Shown here: positions 32,655 through 40,899 of the stretch, piece after piece
Position numbering within the stretch: position 1 is the stretch's first letter
How the letters are laid out: each line of letters starts with the position of its first letter
Assembly: GCF_018069755.1 (NCBI RefSeq)
Contig: NZ_JAGQDE010000003.1
Location: 1-64,000 of the forward strand
Reading direction: 5' to 3'
Source: Ideonella aquatica
GTDB lineage: Bacteria; Pseudomonadota; Gammaproteobacteria; Burkholderiales; Burkholderiaceae_C
DNA: 64,000 bases
Made by a program: the position numbers and the translations under genes
The notes under the pieces: generated by a model
Databases searched by the model: none
Told to the model about the DNA's origin: nothing
The model's input: only the letters and a program-made list of their open reading frames with translations

Positions 32655-33878
32655 ATGACGCAACCCCTGCTGCAAGCCGCCGATCTGCGCGGCGCCACGC
32701 GCCTGACCACCGATGCGGTGGTCGGCCTCGCCAGCCTGGTCGAGGCCATGCATGCGCGCATTGCCCGGCCGCCCTGGCTGCCCCGCCTGGGCGGCGAGGT
32801 GCGCGACGACGAGCGCACGCGGGGCCTGACCGGTCTGGTCTACAAGACAGTGCGCGGCGTCACCCATCTGGTGGGCGGCAGCACCGAGCACCTGCTGGGC
32901 TGGATCGAGATGGCGATGGCCGAGCCGGGTGGCTCACTGGCACCGCGTGCCGAACGCAAGGCCGTACTGGCGGCACTCAATGGCGTGCTGGGCGACCATC
33001 TGGCAGCCACCGACAACCCCTTGGCGCTGAGCATGGCCTTTCGCCAGGCTGGCCGCGCGCTGCCGCTGGATCGGCCCGCGCTGCGCGCGCGCCTGCCCCA
33101 AGCCACACCCCGGCTGCTGGTGCTGCTGCATGGCCTGTGCATGAACGACCTGCAATGGCAGCGCGACGGCCACGACCACGGCGAGGCGCTGGCGCGGGCC
33201 GCGGGCTACACCCCGGTCTACCTGCACTACAACAGCGGCCTGAGCATCTCGACCAATGGCCGCATCCTGGCGGCGCTGCTCGAGCAGTTGTTCGATGCCT
33301 GGCCGGTGCCGATCGAGCGCCTGGCGCTGCTGGGCCACAGCATGGGTGGTCTGGTGGCGCGCAGCGCCATCTTCCACTCGGCGCAGTTGCGCCGCGGCGG
33401 CCTGCGCTGGCCGGCCCGGCTGGACGATCTGGTCTGCCTGGGTTCGCCCCACCTGGGTGCGCCGCTGGAGCAGGCCGGGCAGGGTGTCGACCTGCTGCTG
33501 GGCGCAGCGCCCTACGCCGGGCCGCTGGCGCGCATTGGCCGGCTGCGCAGTGCCGGCATCCAGGACCTGCGCCGCGGCAGCATCGTCGGCAGCGCGGCCG
33601 AGGACGGCGACGGGCCGCGCGCCGCGGCGGTGGCGCTGCCACCGGGCGTGCGCTGCTGCGCGGTGGCCGCTCGGCTGGGGGCGGCCGGTCGCGGCCTGGC
33701 GGGGCGCCTGCTGGGCGATGGCCTGGTGCCGGTGGCCAGCGCGCTGGGGCAGGACCCGGACCCGGCCCACCGGCTGGACTTTCCGCCGGAGCGGCAGATG
33801 ATCGCGGACGACACCGGTCACCTTGAGCTGCTGTCCTCGCCCGCGGTCTCCGAGCGCCTGGCGGCCTGGCTGAGCTGA
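32655..33878 (+). CDS. Alpha/beta hydrolase, lipase-like
   Basis: This 407-residue protein has an alpha/beta-hydrolase domain starting near residue 148 (RLLVLLHGLCMND). The nucleophile elbow is GHSMGG (Ser near residue 232), LGSPHLGAPLEQAG is lipase-like, and a C-terminal histidine is in DDTGHLELL. About 145 residues precede the domain, with a helical segment GLVYKTVRGVTHLVGGSTEHLLGWIE that may bind membrane or granule surfaces. No signal peptide is seen. Candidate roles are intracellular lipase or polyester-related hydrolase; substrate is unknown. The start is the ATG at 32655, although a GTG at 32625 is in frame. Confidence 0.78.
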   Translation: MTQPLLQAADLRGATRLTTDAVVGLASLVEAMHARIARPPWLPRLGGEVRDDERTRGLTGLVYKTVRGVTHLVGGSTEHLLGWIEMAMAEPGGSLAPRAERKAVLAALNGVLGDHLAATDNPLALSMAFRQAGRALPLDRPALRARLPQATPRLLVLLHGLCMNDLQWQRDGHDHGEALARAAGYTPVYLHYNSGLSISTNGRILAALLEQLFDAWPVPIERLALLGHSMGGLVARSAIFHSAQLRRGGLRWPARLDDLVCLGSPHLGAPLEQAGQGVDLLLGAAPYAGPLARIGRLRSAGIQDLRRGSIVGSAAEDGDGPRAAAVALPPGVRCCAVAARLGAAGRGLAGRLLGDGLVPVASALGQDPDPAHRLDFPPERQMIADDTGHLELLSSPAVSERLAAWLS

Positions 33879-33885
33879 TCGCCCA

Positions 33886-34368
33886 TCACGGCCCGGGGCC
33901 GATCTCGGCCCCGGGCACCACCGACAGCAGCTCGAAGACACAGCACACCACCGGCATGTCGGGCGAGGGCGTGCGGCCGATGCGGGCGCACTCACGGCCG
34001 AAGAAGGCCTCGTGGGCCTGGCGCCAGAAGGCCAGCGAGCCATCACCCTCGCCCTCGATCGCGGCGTAGCGCGCATCCACCTGGTCGAAGGCCCGGATGT
34101 CGACCTCGGTGAGCCGGGTGACCAGGGCCGGTTGATGGCGATGGTCGATCACCAGCTCGATGTCGCCCACCTGTGGCAGGTCCTCGCCGTCATGCTCGAG
34201 GGCCCACAGCAGGCCGGTGCCGGCGCGCTTGCGGCCGCTGACGATCAGCGCCAGCAGCTCGCGCGAGAGCGCGGGCGAGTCGCCATAGCCGTCCACCCGC
34301 AGGCGGCCAGGCGGCAGGGTCACGCCCAGGGCACTCAGCCGCTGCAGCACGGCGTCGACATCGATCAT
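33886..34368 (-). CDS. ASCH domain protein
   Basis: This 160-residue cytosolic protein matches the COG4405 type of ASCH proteins. Conserved landmarks are YGDSPALSRELLALIVSGRK, VGDIELVIDH, LTEVDIRAFDQVDARYAAIEGEGD, SLAFWRQAHEAFF and MPVVCCVFEL. ASCH domains share a PUA-like RNA-binding fold; one E. coli relative is an N4-acetylcytidine amidohydrolase, but this subfamily is uncharacterised as far as I know. The ATG overlaps the stop of the AraC-type regulator by 4 bases, so both are coupled. It converges on the lipase-like gene with 7 bases between stops. Confidence 0.82.
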   Translation of the reverse strand: MIDVDAVLQRLSALGVTLPPGRLRVDGYGDSPALSRELLALIVSGRKRAGTGLLWALEHDGEDLPQVGDIELVIDHRHQPALVTRLTEVDIRAFDQVDARYAAIEGEGDGSLAFWRQAHEAFFGRECARIGRTPSPDMPVVCCVFELLSVVPGAEIGPGP

Positions 34369-35294
34369 CTGGGGCCTCTGATGGGTGACGGTGGGCGCTG
34401 CGCCAGCGGCCCGTGGCGGCGGTAGTCGCGCGGCGAGCAGCCGTGCCGGCGCCGGAACTGCTGGCCGAAGTGTGACAGCGTCGGAAAGCCGCAGTCCAGC
34501 GCGATCGCGGCCACTGGCTCGTCGCACTCCAGCAGGCGCTGCGCAGCCCAGCTGCAACGGGCGTCATTGACGAACTCGGTGAAGCCGCAGCCCAGCTCGC
34601 GGCGGAAGAAGCGACCAAAGGCCGCGGGGCTGATGCCGACGATGGCCGCAGCGTCGGCCACGCGCAGCTCGTCGCCCAGGTGGCGCTGGATCCAATCGAG
34701 CAGGCGCGTCAGGCGGTCGCGGCGAGCGGCGTGCACGGCATCGCTGCCAGCCACTGGCGCATGGCGCGACAGAGGGCGCAGCGCGTGGGCAGGCGCCTCG
34801 GCCAGCACGGCCAACAGCTCGATCAGCAGCGCGACGCGGCGGGGTGCATCGGCGCTGGGCATGCGCGCCAGCAGCGGCTGCACCTGCGCGCGGGTGGCGC
34901 CCTCCACGGCCAGGCCACGGGCGGCGCGGGCCAGCACGCCCGCCAGGCCAGCCAGCTCGGGCCAGGCCGCCTGGGCGCACCAGTCCTGCGGGAACTGCAG
35001 CACCGTGGCCTCGTGGCGGCCCTGCGCGGCCGGGCCCGCGCTCAGCCAGACGTGCGGCAGCTCGGCACCCAGCAGCACCAGATCGCCGTCGCCAAAGGGC
35101 TCGACGCGGTCGCCCACCCAGCGCAGGCCGCGGCCGCGCTCGATCCAGGTCAGCTCGCAGTGGCCGTGCCGGTGCAGGCTGCCGCGAAAGGCCGGCAGCC
35201 GCAGCCGCATGCAGCGCATCGAGGCCTCGGGGTGGCGGATGATCTCGCGGGCGATCTTCACGCTTGGCCGCGCAATGGGTTTGAAAACAGTCAT
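34365..35294 (-). CDS. AraC-family transcriptional regulator (cupin sensor)
   Basis: This protein of up to 310 residues has an N-terminal cupin sensor (LHRHGHCELTWIERGRGLRWVGD, then GDLVLLGAELPHVW) and a C-terminal double helix-turn-helix (LRVADAAAIVGISPAAFGRFF and CGFPTLSHFGQQFRRRHGCSPRDYRR). Such proteins usually bind a sugar and activate the neighbouring operon. It diverges from the GH13-PhyH-esterase-GH92 operon, whose genes are probably its targets. The start is uncertain. The ATG at 35294 gives the longest form, but a GTG at 35261 (before KIAREIIRHPEAS) fits the family start better and would leave the left operator arm outside the gene. Confidence 0.88.
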   Translation of the reverse strand: MTVFKPIARPSVKIAREIIRHPEASMRCMRLRLPAFRGSLHRHGHCELTWIERGRGLRWVGDRVEPFGDGDLVLLGAELPHVWLSAGPAAQGRHEATVLQFPQDWCAQAAWPELAGLAGVLARAARGLAVEGATRAQVQPLLARMPSADAPRRVALLIELLAVLAEAPAHALRPLSRHAPVAGSDAVHAARRDRLTRLLDWIQRHLGDELRVADAAAIVGISPAAFGRFFRRELGCGFTEFVNDARCSWAAQRLLECDEPVAAIALDCGFPTLSHFGQQFRRRHGCSPRDYRRHGPLAQRPPSPIRGPR

Positions 35295-35357
35295 TATGGG
35301 TGCGATGCGCGGCTGAAAGCGCCGGGAATCTCCGCAAGACTGGCTGTTTTCAACCCC
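35277..35357. promoter_or_regulatory. Paired 14-bp operator arms between araC-type gene and GH13 operon
   Basis: GGGTTTGAAAACAG at 35277-35290 and the complement of CTGTTTTCAACCCC at 35344-35357 match at 13 of 14 positions in opposite orientation, 67 bp centre to centre. Each arm sits near the start of one of the divergent genes. This fits binding of a dimeric or looping AraC-type regulator. Confidence 0.55.
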
Positions 35358-35371
35358 GCAGGCAGGCCTCG

Positions 35372-37018
35372 ATGTCTGAACCATGGTGGCGCGGCGCCAC
35401 CCTCTACCAGGTCTACCCGCGCAGCTTTGCCGATGCCAACGGCGACGGCATCGGCGACCTGCCCGGGTTGATCGAGCGCCTGCCCTACATCGCCTCGTTG
35501 GGTGTGGACGGGCTGTGGGTCTCGCCCTTCTTTCCCAGCCCGATGCGCGACTTCGGCTACGACGTCAGCGACCACTGCGGCGTCGATCCGCGCTTCGGCA
35601 CGCTGGCCGATGTCGATCGGCTGGTGGCCGAGGCGCACCGCCTGGGCCTGAAGCTGCTGATCGACCAGGTCTGGAGCCATACCGCGGCCGAGCATCCGTG
35701 GTTCCAGGCCAGCCGCGCCAGCCGCGAGGGGCCGCTGGCCGACTGGTACGTCTGGGCCGACCCGAAGCCCGACGGCAGCCCGCCCACCAACTGGCAAAGC
35801 TGGATGGGCGGCCCGGCCTGGCGCTGGGAGGCGCGCCGGCGCCAGTACCACCTGCACCAGTTCCTGCCGCAGATGCCGGACCTGAACTTTCACTGCCCGG
35901 CGGTGCAGGACGCGGTGCTGGAAATCGCCCGCTTCTGGCTGGAGCGCGGCGTCGACGGCTTTCGCCTGGACACCGCCAACCTCTACGCCCACGACCCGCT
36001 GCTGCGCGACAACCCGCCCGCCGAGCCCGGCCAGCGCGGCGACAGCCCGGTGCTGATGCAGCGCCACCTGCACACCATGGACCAGCCCGAGTCGCTGGCC
36101 TTTCTGCGCCGGCTTCGGCCTGTGTTGAACAGCTACCCGGACCGCTTCACCGTCGGCGAGATCGGTGGCCCCGAGCCGCTGGCCACGATGCAGGCCTACA
36201 CGGGCAGCGGCGATGCGCTGCACACCGCCTACTCCTTCGCCTTCCTGGGCGAGCGGCCCGATGCCGCCGACGTGGCGCGACAGTTGGCGGCCTGGGACGA
36301 CAGCGCGGGCTGGCCGTCCTGGGCCTTCTCGAACCACGACGTGCCGCGGGTGGCCACGCGCTGGGGCGATGGCGGTGCGGCCGGCTTCGGCTTCGGTGGC
36401 GCCGGCGCCGCGTCCGCCCGCCCGGGTGCCGGGGCGCTGACCTGGATGGCGCTGCTGATCGCGCTGCGCGGCACAGTCTTCATCTACCAGGGCGAGGAAC
36501 TGGGCCTGCCGCAGAGCCAGGTACCGCCCGAGTTGATGCAGGACCCTTACGGTCTGGCGAACTGGCCGCTGCTGCCCGGGCGCGATGGCTGCCGCACGCC
36601 GATGCCTTGGGTGCATGACGCGCCGCAGGCCGGTTTCAGCAGCGCCCGGCCCTGGCTGCCGGTGGATCCGGCCCATGCGGCGCTGGCGGTGGACCTCCAG
36701 CATGCCGACCCGCGGTCGATGCTGCAGTACACCCGCGCACTGATCGCGCTGCGCCGCCGCGAGCCCGCGCTGCGCGTGGGGTCCAGCCGGGTGCGCTGGG
36801 CCGAGGGCGAGGTGCTGGTGCTGCAGCGCGGCGAGAGCCCGGACGCGGTGCTGGTGGTGTTCAACCTGGGCGCCCGGCCGGCACCGCTGCCGGCCATGTC
36901 CCCCGGGCTGCTCGATCCGGCCCACTGCCTGTGGGCCCATCCCGCGCCGCTGTCCGCCGATCGGCCACTGCCGGCCGGTGCCGCCGCCTTCTACCGTCTG
37001 ACAGGACACTGGACATGA
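35372..37018 (+). CDS. GH13 alpha-glucosidase (oligo-1,6-glucosidase type), cytosolic
   Basis: This 548-residue enzyme has no signal peptide. It begins WWRGATLYQVYPRSFADANGDGIGDL, typical of exo-acting GH13 alpha-glucosidases. Catalytic landmarks are IDQVWSHTA, FRLDTANLY (nucleophile Asp), TVGEIGG (acid/base Glu) and SNHDVPR (Asp). The text GLPQSQVPPELMQDPYG matches the alpha-glucosidase/oligo-1,6-glucosidase groups. It leads a four-gene operon with a PhyH dioxygenase, an esterase and a GH92 enzyme. It should remove alpha-glucose from short sugars or a glycoside inside the cell; the natural substrate may be special to this locus. Confidence 0.87.
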   Translation: MSEPWWRGATLYQVYPRSFADANGDGIGDLPGLIERLPYIASLGVDGLWVSPFFPSPMRDFGYDVSDHCGVDPRFGTLADVDRLVAEAHRLGLKLLIDQVWSHTAAEHPWFQASRASREGPLADWYVWADPKPDGSPPTNWQSWMGGPAWRWEARRRQYHLHQFLPQMPDLNFHCPAVQDAVLEIARFWLERGVDGFRLDTANLYAHDPLLRDNPPAEPGQRGDSPVLMQRHLHTMDQPESLAFLRRLRPVLNSYPDRFTVGEIGGPEPLATMQAYTGSGDALHTAYSFAFLGERPDAADVARQLAAWDDSAGWPSWAFSNHDVPRVATRWGDGGAAGFGFGGAGAASARPGAGALTWMALLIALRGTVFIYQGEELGLPQSQVPPELMQDPYGLANWPLLPGRDGCRTPMPWVHDAPQAGFSSARPWLPVDPAHAALAVDLQHADPRSMLQYTRALIALRRREPALRVGSSRVRWAEGEVLVLQRGESPDAVLVVFNLGARPAPLPAMSPGLLDPAHCLWAHPAPLSADRPLPAGAAAFYRLTGHWT

Positions 37019-37821
37019 CCGACCTCGACCAGCCCTACCCCCTGGCTGCCGAGGCCATCGCGCGCTTTCGCCGCGATGGCTTCATCAAGCTCAAGAACGT
37101 GCTGAGCCCCGCCACGCTGGCGCACTACGGCGCCGAGGTCACGCGCCTGACGCTGGCCCTCAACACCGATCATCGTCCGCTGGCCGAGCGCAGCACCTAC
37201 GACCGCGCCTTCCTGCAGTTGATGAACCTGTGGGAGAAGAGCCCGCTGGTGGGCCGCTTCGTGATGGGCCAACGCCTGGGGCGCATCGCGGCCGAGCTGC
37301 TGGAGGTCGACGGCGTGCGCCTGTACCACGACCAGTCGCTGTACAAGGAGCCCGGCGGCGGCCTCACGCCCGCCCATGCCGACCAGTACTACTGGCCGCT
37401 GGCCAGCGACCGCACGATCACCGCCTGGATCCCGCTGCAGCCGGTGCCACCCGAGATGGGCCCGCTGGGCTTTTATGCGCGCAGCCAGTCGGTCGAGTTC
37501 GGGCGCGACCTGGGCATCAGTGATGAGAGCGAAGACAGGATCAGCGCCAACATGGCGCGCCACGGCTTTGAGTTCGTCAGCGGCGCGTTCGAGCTGGGCG
37601 AGGTCAGCTTCCACCTGGGTTGGACCTTCCACAAGGCCGGCGCCAACCACAGCCAGCGCCCGCGCTCGGTGATGACCATCATCTACATGGACGCCGCGAT
37701 GCGCCTGCTGCCAGCGCTCAACGCCGTGCAGGCCAACGACCGCGAGCAATGGTGCCCGGGTGCCAATGAGGGCGAGGTGATCGACACGCGCAAGAATCCG
37801 CTGATCTGGCACCGCCGCTGA
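37015..37821 (+). CDS. Phytanoyl-CoA dioxygenase (PhyH) family oxygenase
   Basis: This 268-residue protein resembles non-haem iron, 2-oxoglutarate-dependent oxygenases of the PhyH family. The facial triad is H121 and D123 (in TPAHADQYYW) with H206 (FHKAGANHSQRPR), and the arginine a few residues on would hold 2-oxoglutarate. All key residues are present. Family members hydroxylate acyl-CoAs, ectoine, halogenated natural products and others; the substrate here is unknown. Its start overlaps the GH13 stop by 4 bases, so it is coupled to carbohydrate genes. This suggests that the sugar is attached to, or is itself, the oxidised molecule. Confidence 0.82.
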   Translation: MTDLDQPYPLAAEAIARFRRDGFIKLKNVLSPATLAHYGAEVTRLTLALNTDHRPLAERSTYDRAFLQLMNLWEKSPLVGRFVMGQRLGRIAAELLEVDGVRLYHDQSLYKEPGGGLTPAHADQYYWPLASDRTITAWIPLQPVPPEMGPLGFYARSQSVEFGRDLGISDESEDRISANMARHGFEFVSGAFELGEVSFHLGWTFHKAGANHSQRPRSVMTIIYMDAAMRLLPALNAVQANDREQWCPGANEGEVIDTRKNPLIWHRR

Positions 37822-37825
37822 CACC

Positions 37826-38743
37826 ATGATCACCCGCCGCCACACCCTGAGCCTGCCGCTGCTGCTGAGCGCCTGTGCGCAGCCGCCGCTGACCCGGAGC
37901 CCCGCGATGCCCACCGTGCAGTTCGGTCGCCTCGAGCGCCTGCCCGCCATGGCCTCGCGCCAGGTCGACCCCCGTCCGGTCGACGTGTGGCTGCCGCCCG
38001 GCTATGACGGCCGGCGCCCTCACGCCGTGCTGTACATGCACGACGGCCAGATGCTGTTCGACCCCGCCACCACCTGGAACAAGCAGGCCTGGGAGATCGA
38101 CCGCATGGCGGCGCCGCTGCTGGCCCGCGGCGTGCTGCGCGACTTCATCGTGGTGGCGCCCTGGAACCTGGACAAGCTGCGCTTTGCCGAGTACTTCCCG
38201 CAGGCCTGGCTGCCCCTGCTGGACGATACCTGGCGCCAGACCCTGGCCGAGCGTGCGCTGCAGGGGCCGCCGCGCAGCGATGCCTACCTGCGCTACCTGG
38301 TTGAAGAGCTCAAGCCGGCGGTCGACGCCCGCTACGCCACGCAGCCCGGTCGCGAGCACTGCTTCCTGGGCGGCTCCAGCATGGGCGGCCTGATCAGCCT
38401 GTACGGGCTGTGCGAGCACCCGCAGGTGTTTGGCGGCGCCGCCTGCCTGAGCACACACTGGATCGGGGGCTTCGAGCGCAACGAGGTGGTCCCGGCTGCC
38501 GCGCTGCGCTACCTGCACGACAGGCTGCCGCCACCAGACAGCGTGCGGCTGTGGATGGACCGCGGCGATCAGGAGCTCGACGCACTGTATGACCAGGCCC
38601 AGGACCGGGTCGACGCCTTGATGGCCGCGAAGGGCTTTCGGGCACCGCAGTTTGCCAGCCGGGTCTATCCCGGCACCGGCCACAACGAGCGCGCCTGGCG
38701 CGACCGTCTGCCCGAGGTGCTGGGTTGTCTGCTGGGGACGTGA
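37826..38743 (+). CDS. Esterase-type alpha/beta hydrolase lipoprotein
   Basis: This 305-residue exported protein has a short signal with lipobox LLSAC, so it is probably a lipoprotein. The core matches the putative esterase family related to enterochelin and feruloyl esterases: VDVWLPPGYDG, VLYMHDGQMLFDP, nucleophile elbow GGSSMGGLIS, and a C-terminal PGTGHNE histidine. The serine and histidine are evident; an aspartate in MDRGDQELD may complete the triad. It should hydrolyse an ester, perhaps releasing an acyl or phenolic group from the substrate of the operon. It starts 4 bases after the PhyH gene and its stop overlaps the GH92 start. Confidence 0.8.
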   Translation: MITRRHTLSLPLLLSACAQPPLTRSPAMPTVQFGRLERLPAMASRQVDPRPVDVWLPPGYDGRRPHAVLYMHDGQMLFDPATTWNKQAWEIDRMAAPLLARGVLRDFIVVAPWNLDKLRFAEYFPQAWLPLLDDTWRQTLAERALQGPPRSDAYLRYLVEELKPAVDARYATQPGREHCFLGGSSMGGLISLYGLCEHPQVFGGAACLSTHWIGGFERNEVVPAAALRYLHDRLPPPDSVRLWMDRGDQELDALYDQAQDRVDALMAAKGFRAPQFASRVYPGTGHNERAWRDRLPEVLGCLLGT

Positions 38744-40887
38744 TGCGCCGCTGGCTGTGCGGGCTGACGCTGGCCACCTGGGGGCTGTCGGCAGCGTCGG
38801 CGGTCCACCGCGAGGTCGACCCCTTCATCGGCACCGACGGCACCGGCCATGTGACGCCCGGCGCCACCGTGCCCTTCGGCATGGTGTTCCCCGCGCCCGA
38901 CAACGCCGACCGCGGCTGGCGCTACAGCGCCGGCTACCAGTTCCGCCACCCGCGCATCCTGGGCTTCTCGAACACCCACCACAGCGGCGCCGGCATTCCG
39001 GAACTGGGCGACGTCCTGTTGCAGCCGCGCGCCGGCACGCACTGGGGCGCGCAGACGCGCGACTTCAGCGCCCGCAAGTCCGAGGAGCGTGCCCGCCCGG
39101 GCCACTACGCCGTGCGCCTGGCCGCCCATGGCGTGCGCGTCGAGCTGAGCGCCGCACCGAAGGTGGCCTTGCAGCGCTACCGCTTCGACCGACCGGGCCG
39201 CGTCCAGGTGCTGGTCGACCTGCAGCACGGCTTGCACTACGTCGATGGGCCGGCGGCGCTGCGCGCTGAGGTGAGGGCGCGCGACGACGGCCTGCAGGGC
39301 ACGGTCTGGCGGCGCAACTGGGTGGAGCGGCAGCTGTCCTTCGTCGTCCAGTTCAGCCAGCCGGTGCGCAAGCGCCAGACACTGCCGCCGCGGCCTGGCG
39401 ATCGGGCACCGCGTGAATTGCTGGAGTTCGACCTCGGCCGGGCGCGCACGCTGGAAGCGCGCATCGCCTTGTCCACCGTGGACGAGGCGGGTGCGCAAGG
39501 CAACCTCGACACCGTGGCGGGACAGTCCTTCGAGACGGTGCGTGACGCCGCCGAGACGGCGTGGACCGCGCTGCTGCAGCGCATCCGCATCCAGGCGGAT
39601 GCGCGCACGCGGCGCCTCTTCTACTCGGCGCTGTACCGCGCCCTGCAGCACCCCAGCGACATCGCCGACGCCGACGGCCGCGTGCGCGGCCCGCGTGGCG
39701 AGGTGCTGCAGGCGCCGGGTGGCGTCTACTACTCGACACTGAGCCTGTGGGACACCTTTCGTGCCTCGCACCCGCTGTTCACGCTGGTCGTGCCCGAGCG
39801 GGTGCCCGGCTTCGTCAACACCTTGCTGGCCCACCACCGGCAGATGGGCTGGCTGCCCTTGTGGACCAGCTGGGGCCGCGAGACCTACACCATGATCGGC
39901 AACCCGGCGCTGCCGGTGATCGCCGACGCGCTGGTCAAGGGTCTGGGCGAGGGCGGTGCGATCGACGAGCGCGCCGCGCTGGCGGCCATGGTCGAGACCA
40001 GCACCCGCGAGCGGCCCGACGCCCCGGCCTGGGCCCAGCGCGGCTGGCTGCTGCTGGACCAGCACGGCTACCTGCCCTTCGATCTGCAGGCCGGCGAGTC
40101 GGTCAGCATGACGGCCGAGTTGGGCTACGGCGATGCGGCGGTGGCAGCCGTCGCCCAGCGGCTGGGCGAGCCGGCGCTGGCCGAGCGTTTCCGCACCCGC
40201 TCGCGCGCTTGGCTGCAGCTGTTCGACGAGCAGACGCGCACGCTGCGCGGCAAGGACAGCCAGGGCCGCTGGCGCACGCCCTTCGACCCGGTGGCTGCCA
40301 CCTCGCCGCTGAAGAACCCCGGCGACTACACCGAGGCCAACGCCTGGCAATACACCGCCACGCCCGCGCTGCACGATGTGGCGGGTTTCCGCCAGCGCCT
40401 GGGTGGCGCAGCGGGTTTGGAGGCCTGGCTGGACCGCTTCTTCAGCCTGCCGGTGCCCCACCCGGACAAGCACCTGGGCCAGGAGGCGCTGATCGGCCAA
40501 TACGCCCACGGCAACGAGCCCAGCCACCACATCAGCTGGCTCTACGCCTACACCAACGCCCCCGAGAAGGGCCAGCGCCTGCGCGAGCGCATCGTGCGGC
40601 GCTTCTACGGCATCGGCCCGGGCGGTCTGGTCGGCAACGACGATGTCGGCCAGATGAGTGCCTGGCTGGTGTTCGCGTTGCTGGGCCTGTACCCGGCGCA
40701 GCCCTTCAGCGGCGAGTACGTGCTGGGGCAGCCCATGCTCAGGCAGGCCGAGCTGCGCCTGGCGGACGGTCGCTGGCTGCGCATCAGTGGACGCGGGGCC
40801 CGCGCGCTGCTGGACGGCCGGCCGGTGGACGCACCGGCCGTGCGCCACCAGGACCTGGTCGGCGCGCAGCACCTGCATTGGCGCTGA
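38743..40887 (+). CDS. GH92 family alpha-mannosidase-like protein, exported
   Basis: This 714-residue protein has a signal peptide (RRWLCGLTLATWGLSAASA). The GH92 fold follows: DPFIGTDGTGHVTPGATVPFGM, SAGYQFRHPRILGFSNTHHSG, YTEANAWQYT, GNEPSHHISWLY and GNDDVGQMSAWLVF. These are the family's calcium and catalytic-region motifs. GH92 enzymes are calcium-dependent exo-alpha-mannosidases, best known from Bacteroidetes. Length is near normal. The start TGATG overlaps the esterase stop, so it is coupled in the operon. Specificity (alpha-1,2, -1,3, -1,4 or mannosyl-phosphate) cannot be read from sequence. Confidence 0.9.
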   Translation: MRRWLCGLTLATWGLSAASAVHREVDPFIGTDGTGHVTPGATVPFGMVFPAPDNADRGWRYSAGYQFRHPRILGFSNTHHSGAGIPELGDVLLQPRAGTHWGAQTRDFSARKSEERARPGHYAVRLAAHGVRVELSAAPKVALQRYRFDRPGRVQVLVDLQHGLHYVDGPAALRAEVRARDDGLQGTVWRRNWVERQLSFVVQFSQPVRKRQTLPPRPGDRAPRELLEFDLGRARTLEARIALSTVDEAGAQGNLDTVAGQSFETVRDAAETAWTALLQRIRIQADARTRRLFYSALYRALQHPSDIADADGRVRGPRGEVLQAPGGVYYSTLSLWDTFRASHPLFTLVVPERVPGFVNTLLAHHRQMGWLPLWTSWGRETYTMIGNPALPVIADALVKGLGEGGAIDERAALAAMVETSTRERPDAPAWAQRGWLLLDQHGYLPFDLQAGESVSMTAELGYGDAAVAAVAQRLGEPALAERFRTRSRAWLQLFDEQTRTLRGKDSQGRWRTPFDPVAATSPLKNPGDYTEANAWQYTATPALHDVAGFRQRLGGAAGLEAWLDRFFSLPVPHPDKHLGQEALIGQYAHGNEPSHHISWLYAYTNAPEKGQRLRERIVRRFYGIGPGGLVGNDDVGQMSAWLVFALLGLYPAQPFSGEYVLGQPMLRQAELRLADGRWLRISGRGARALLDGRPVDAPAVRHQDLVGAQHLHWR

Positions 40888-40899
40888 AGCGCGGGTCGC

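Noticed and set aside
35372-37018. Trehalose synthase or trehalose-6-phosphate hydrolase as the function of the operon GH13
   Set aside because: The N-terminal text also fits those groups, but the protein lacks the maltokinase-type extension and the context holds no trehalose genes. The alpha-glucosidase/oligo-1,6-glucosidase reading fits better, though specificity stays open.
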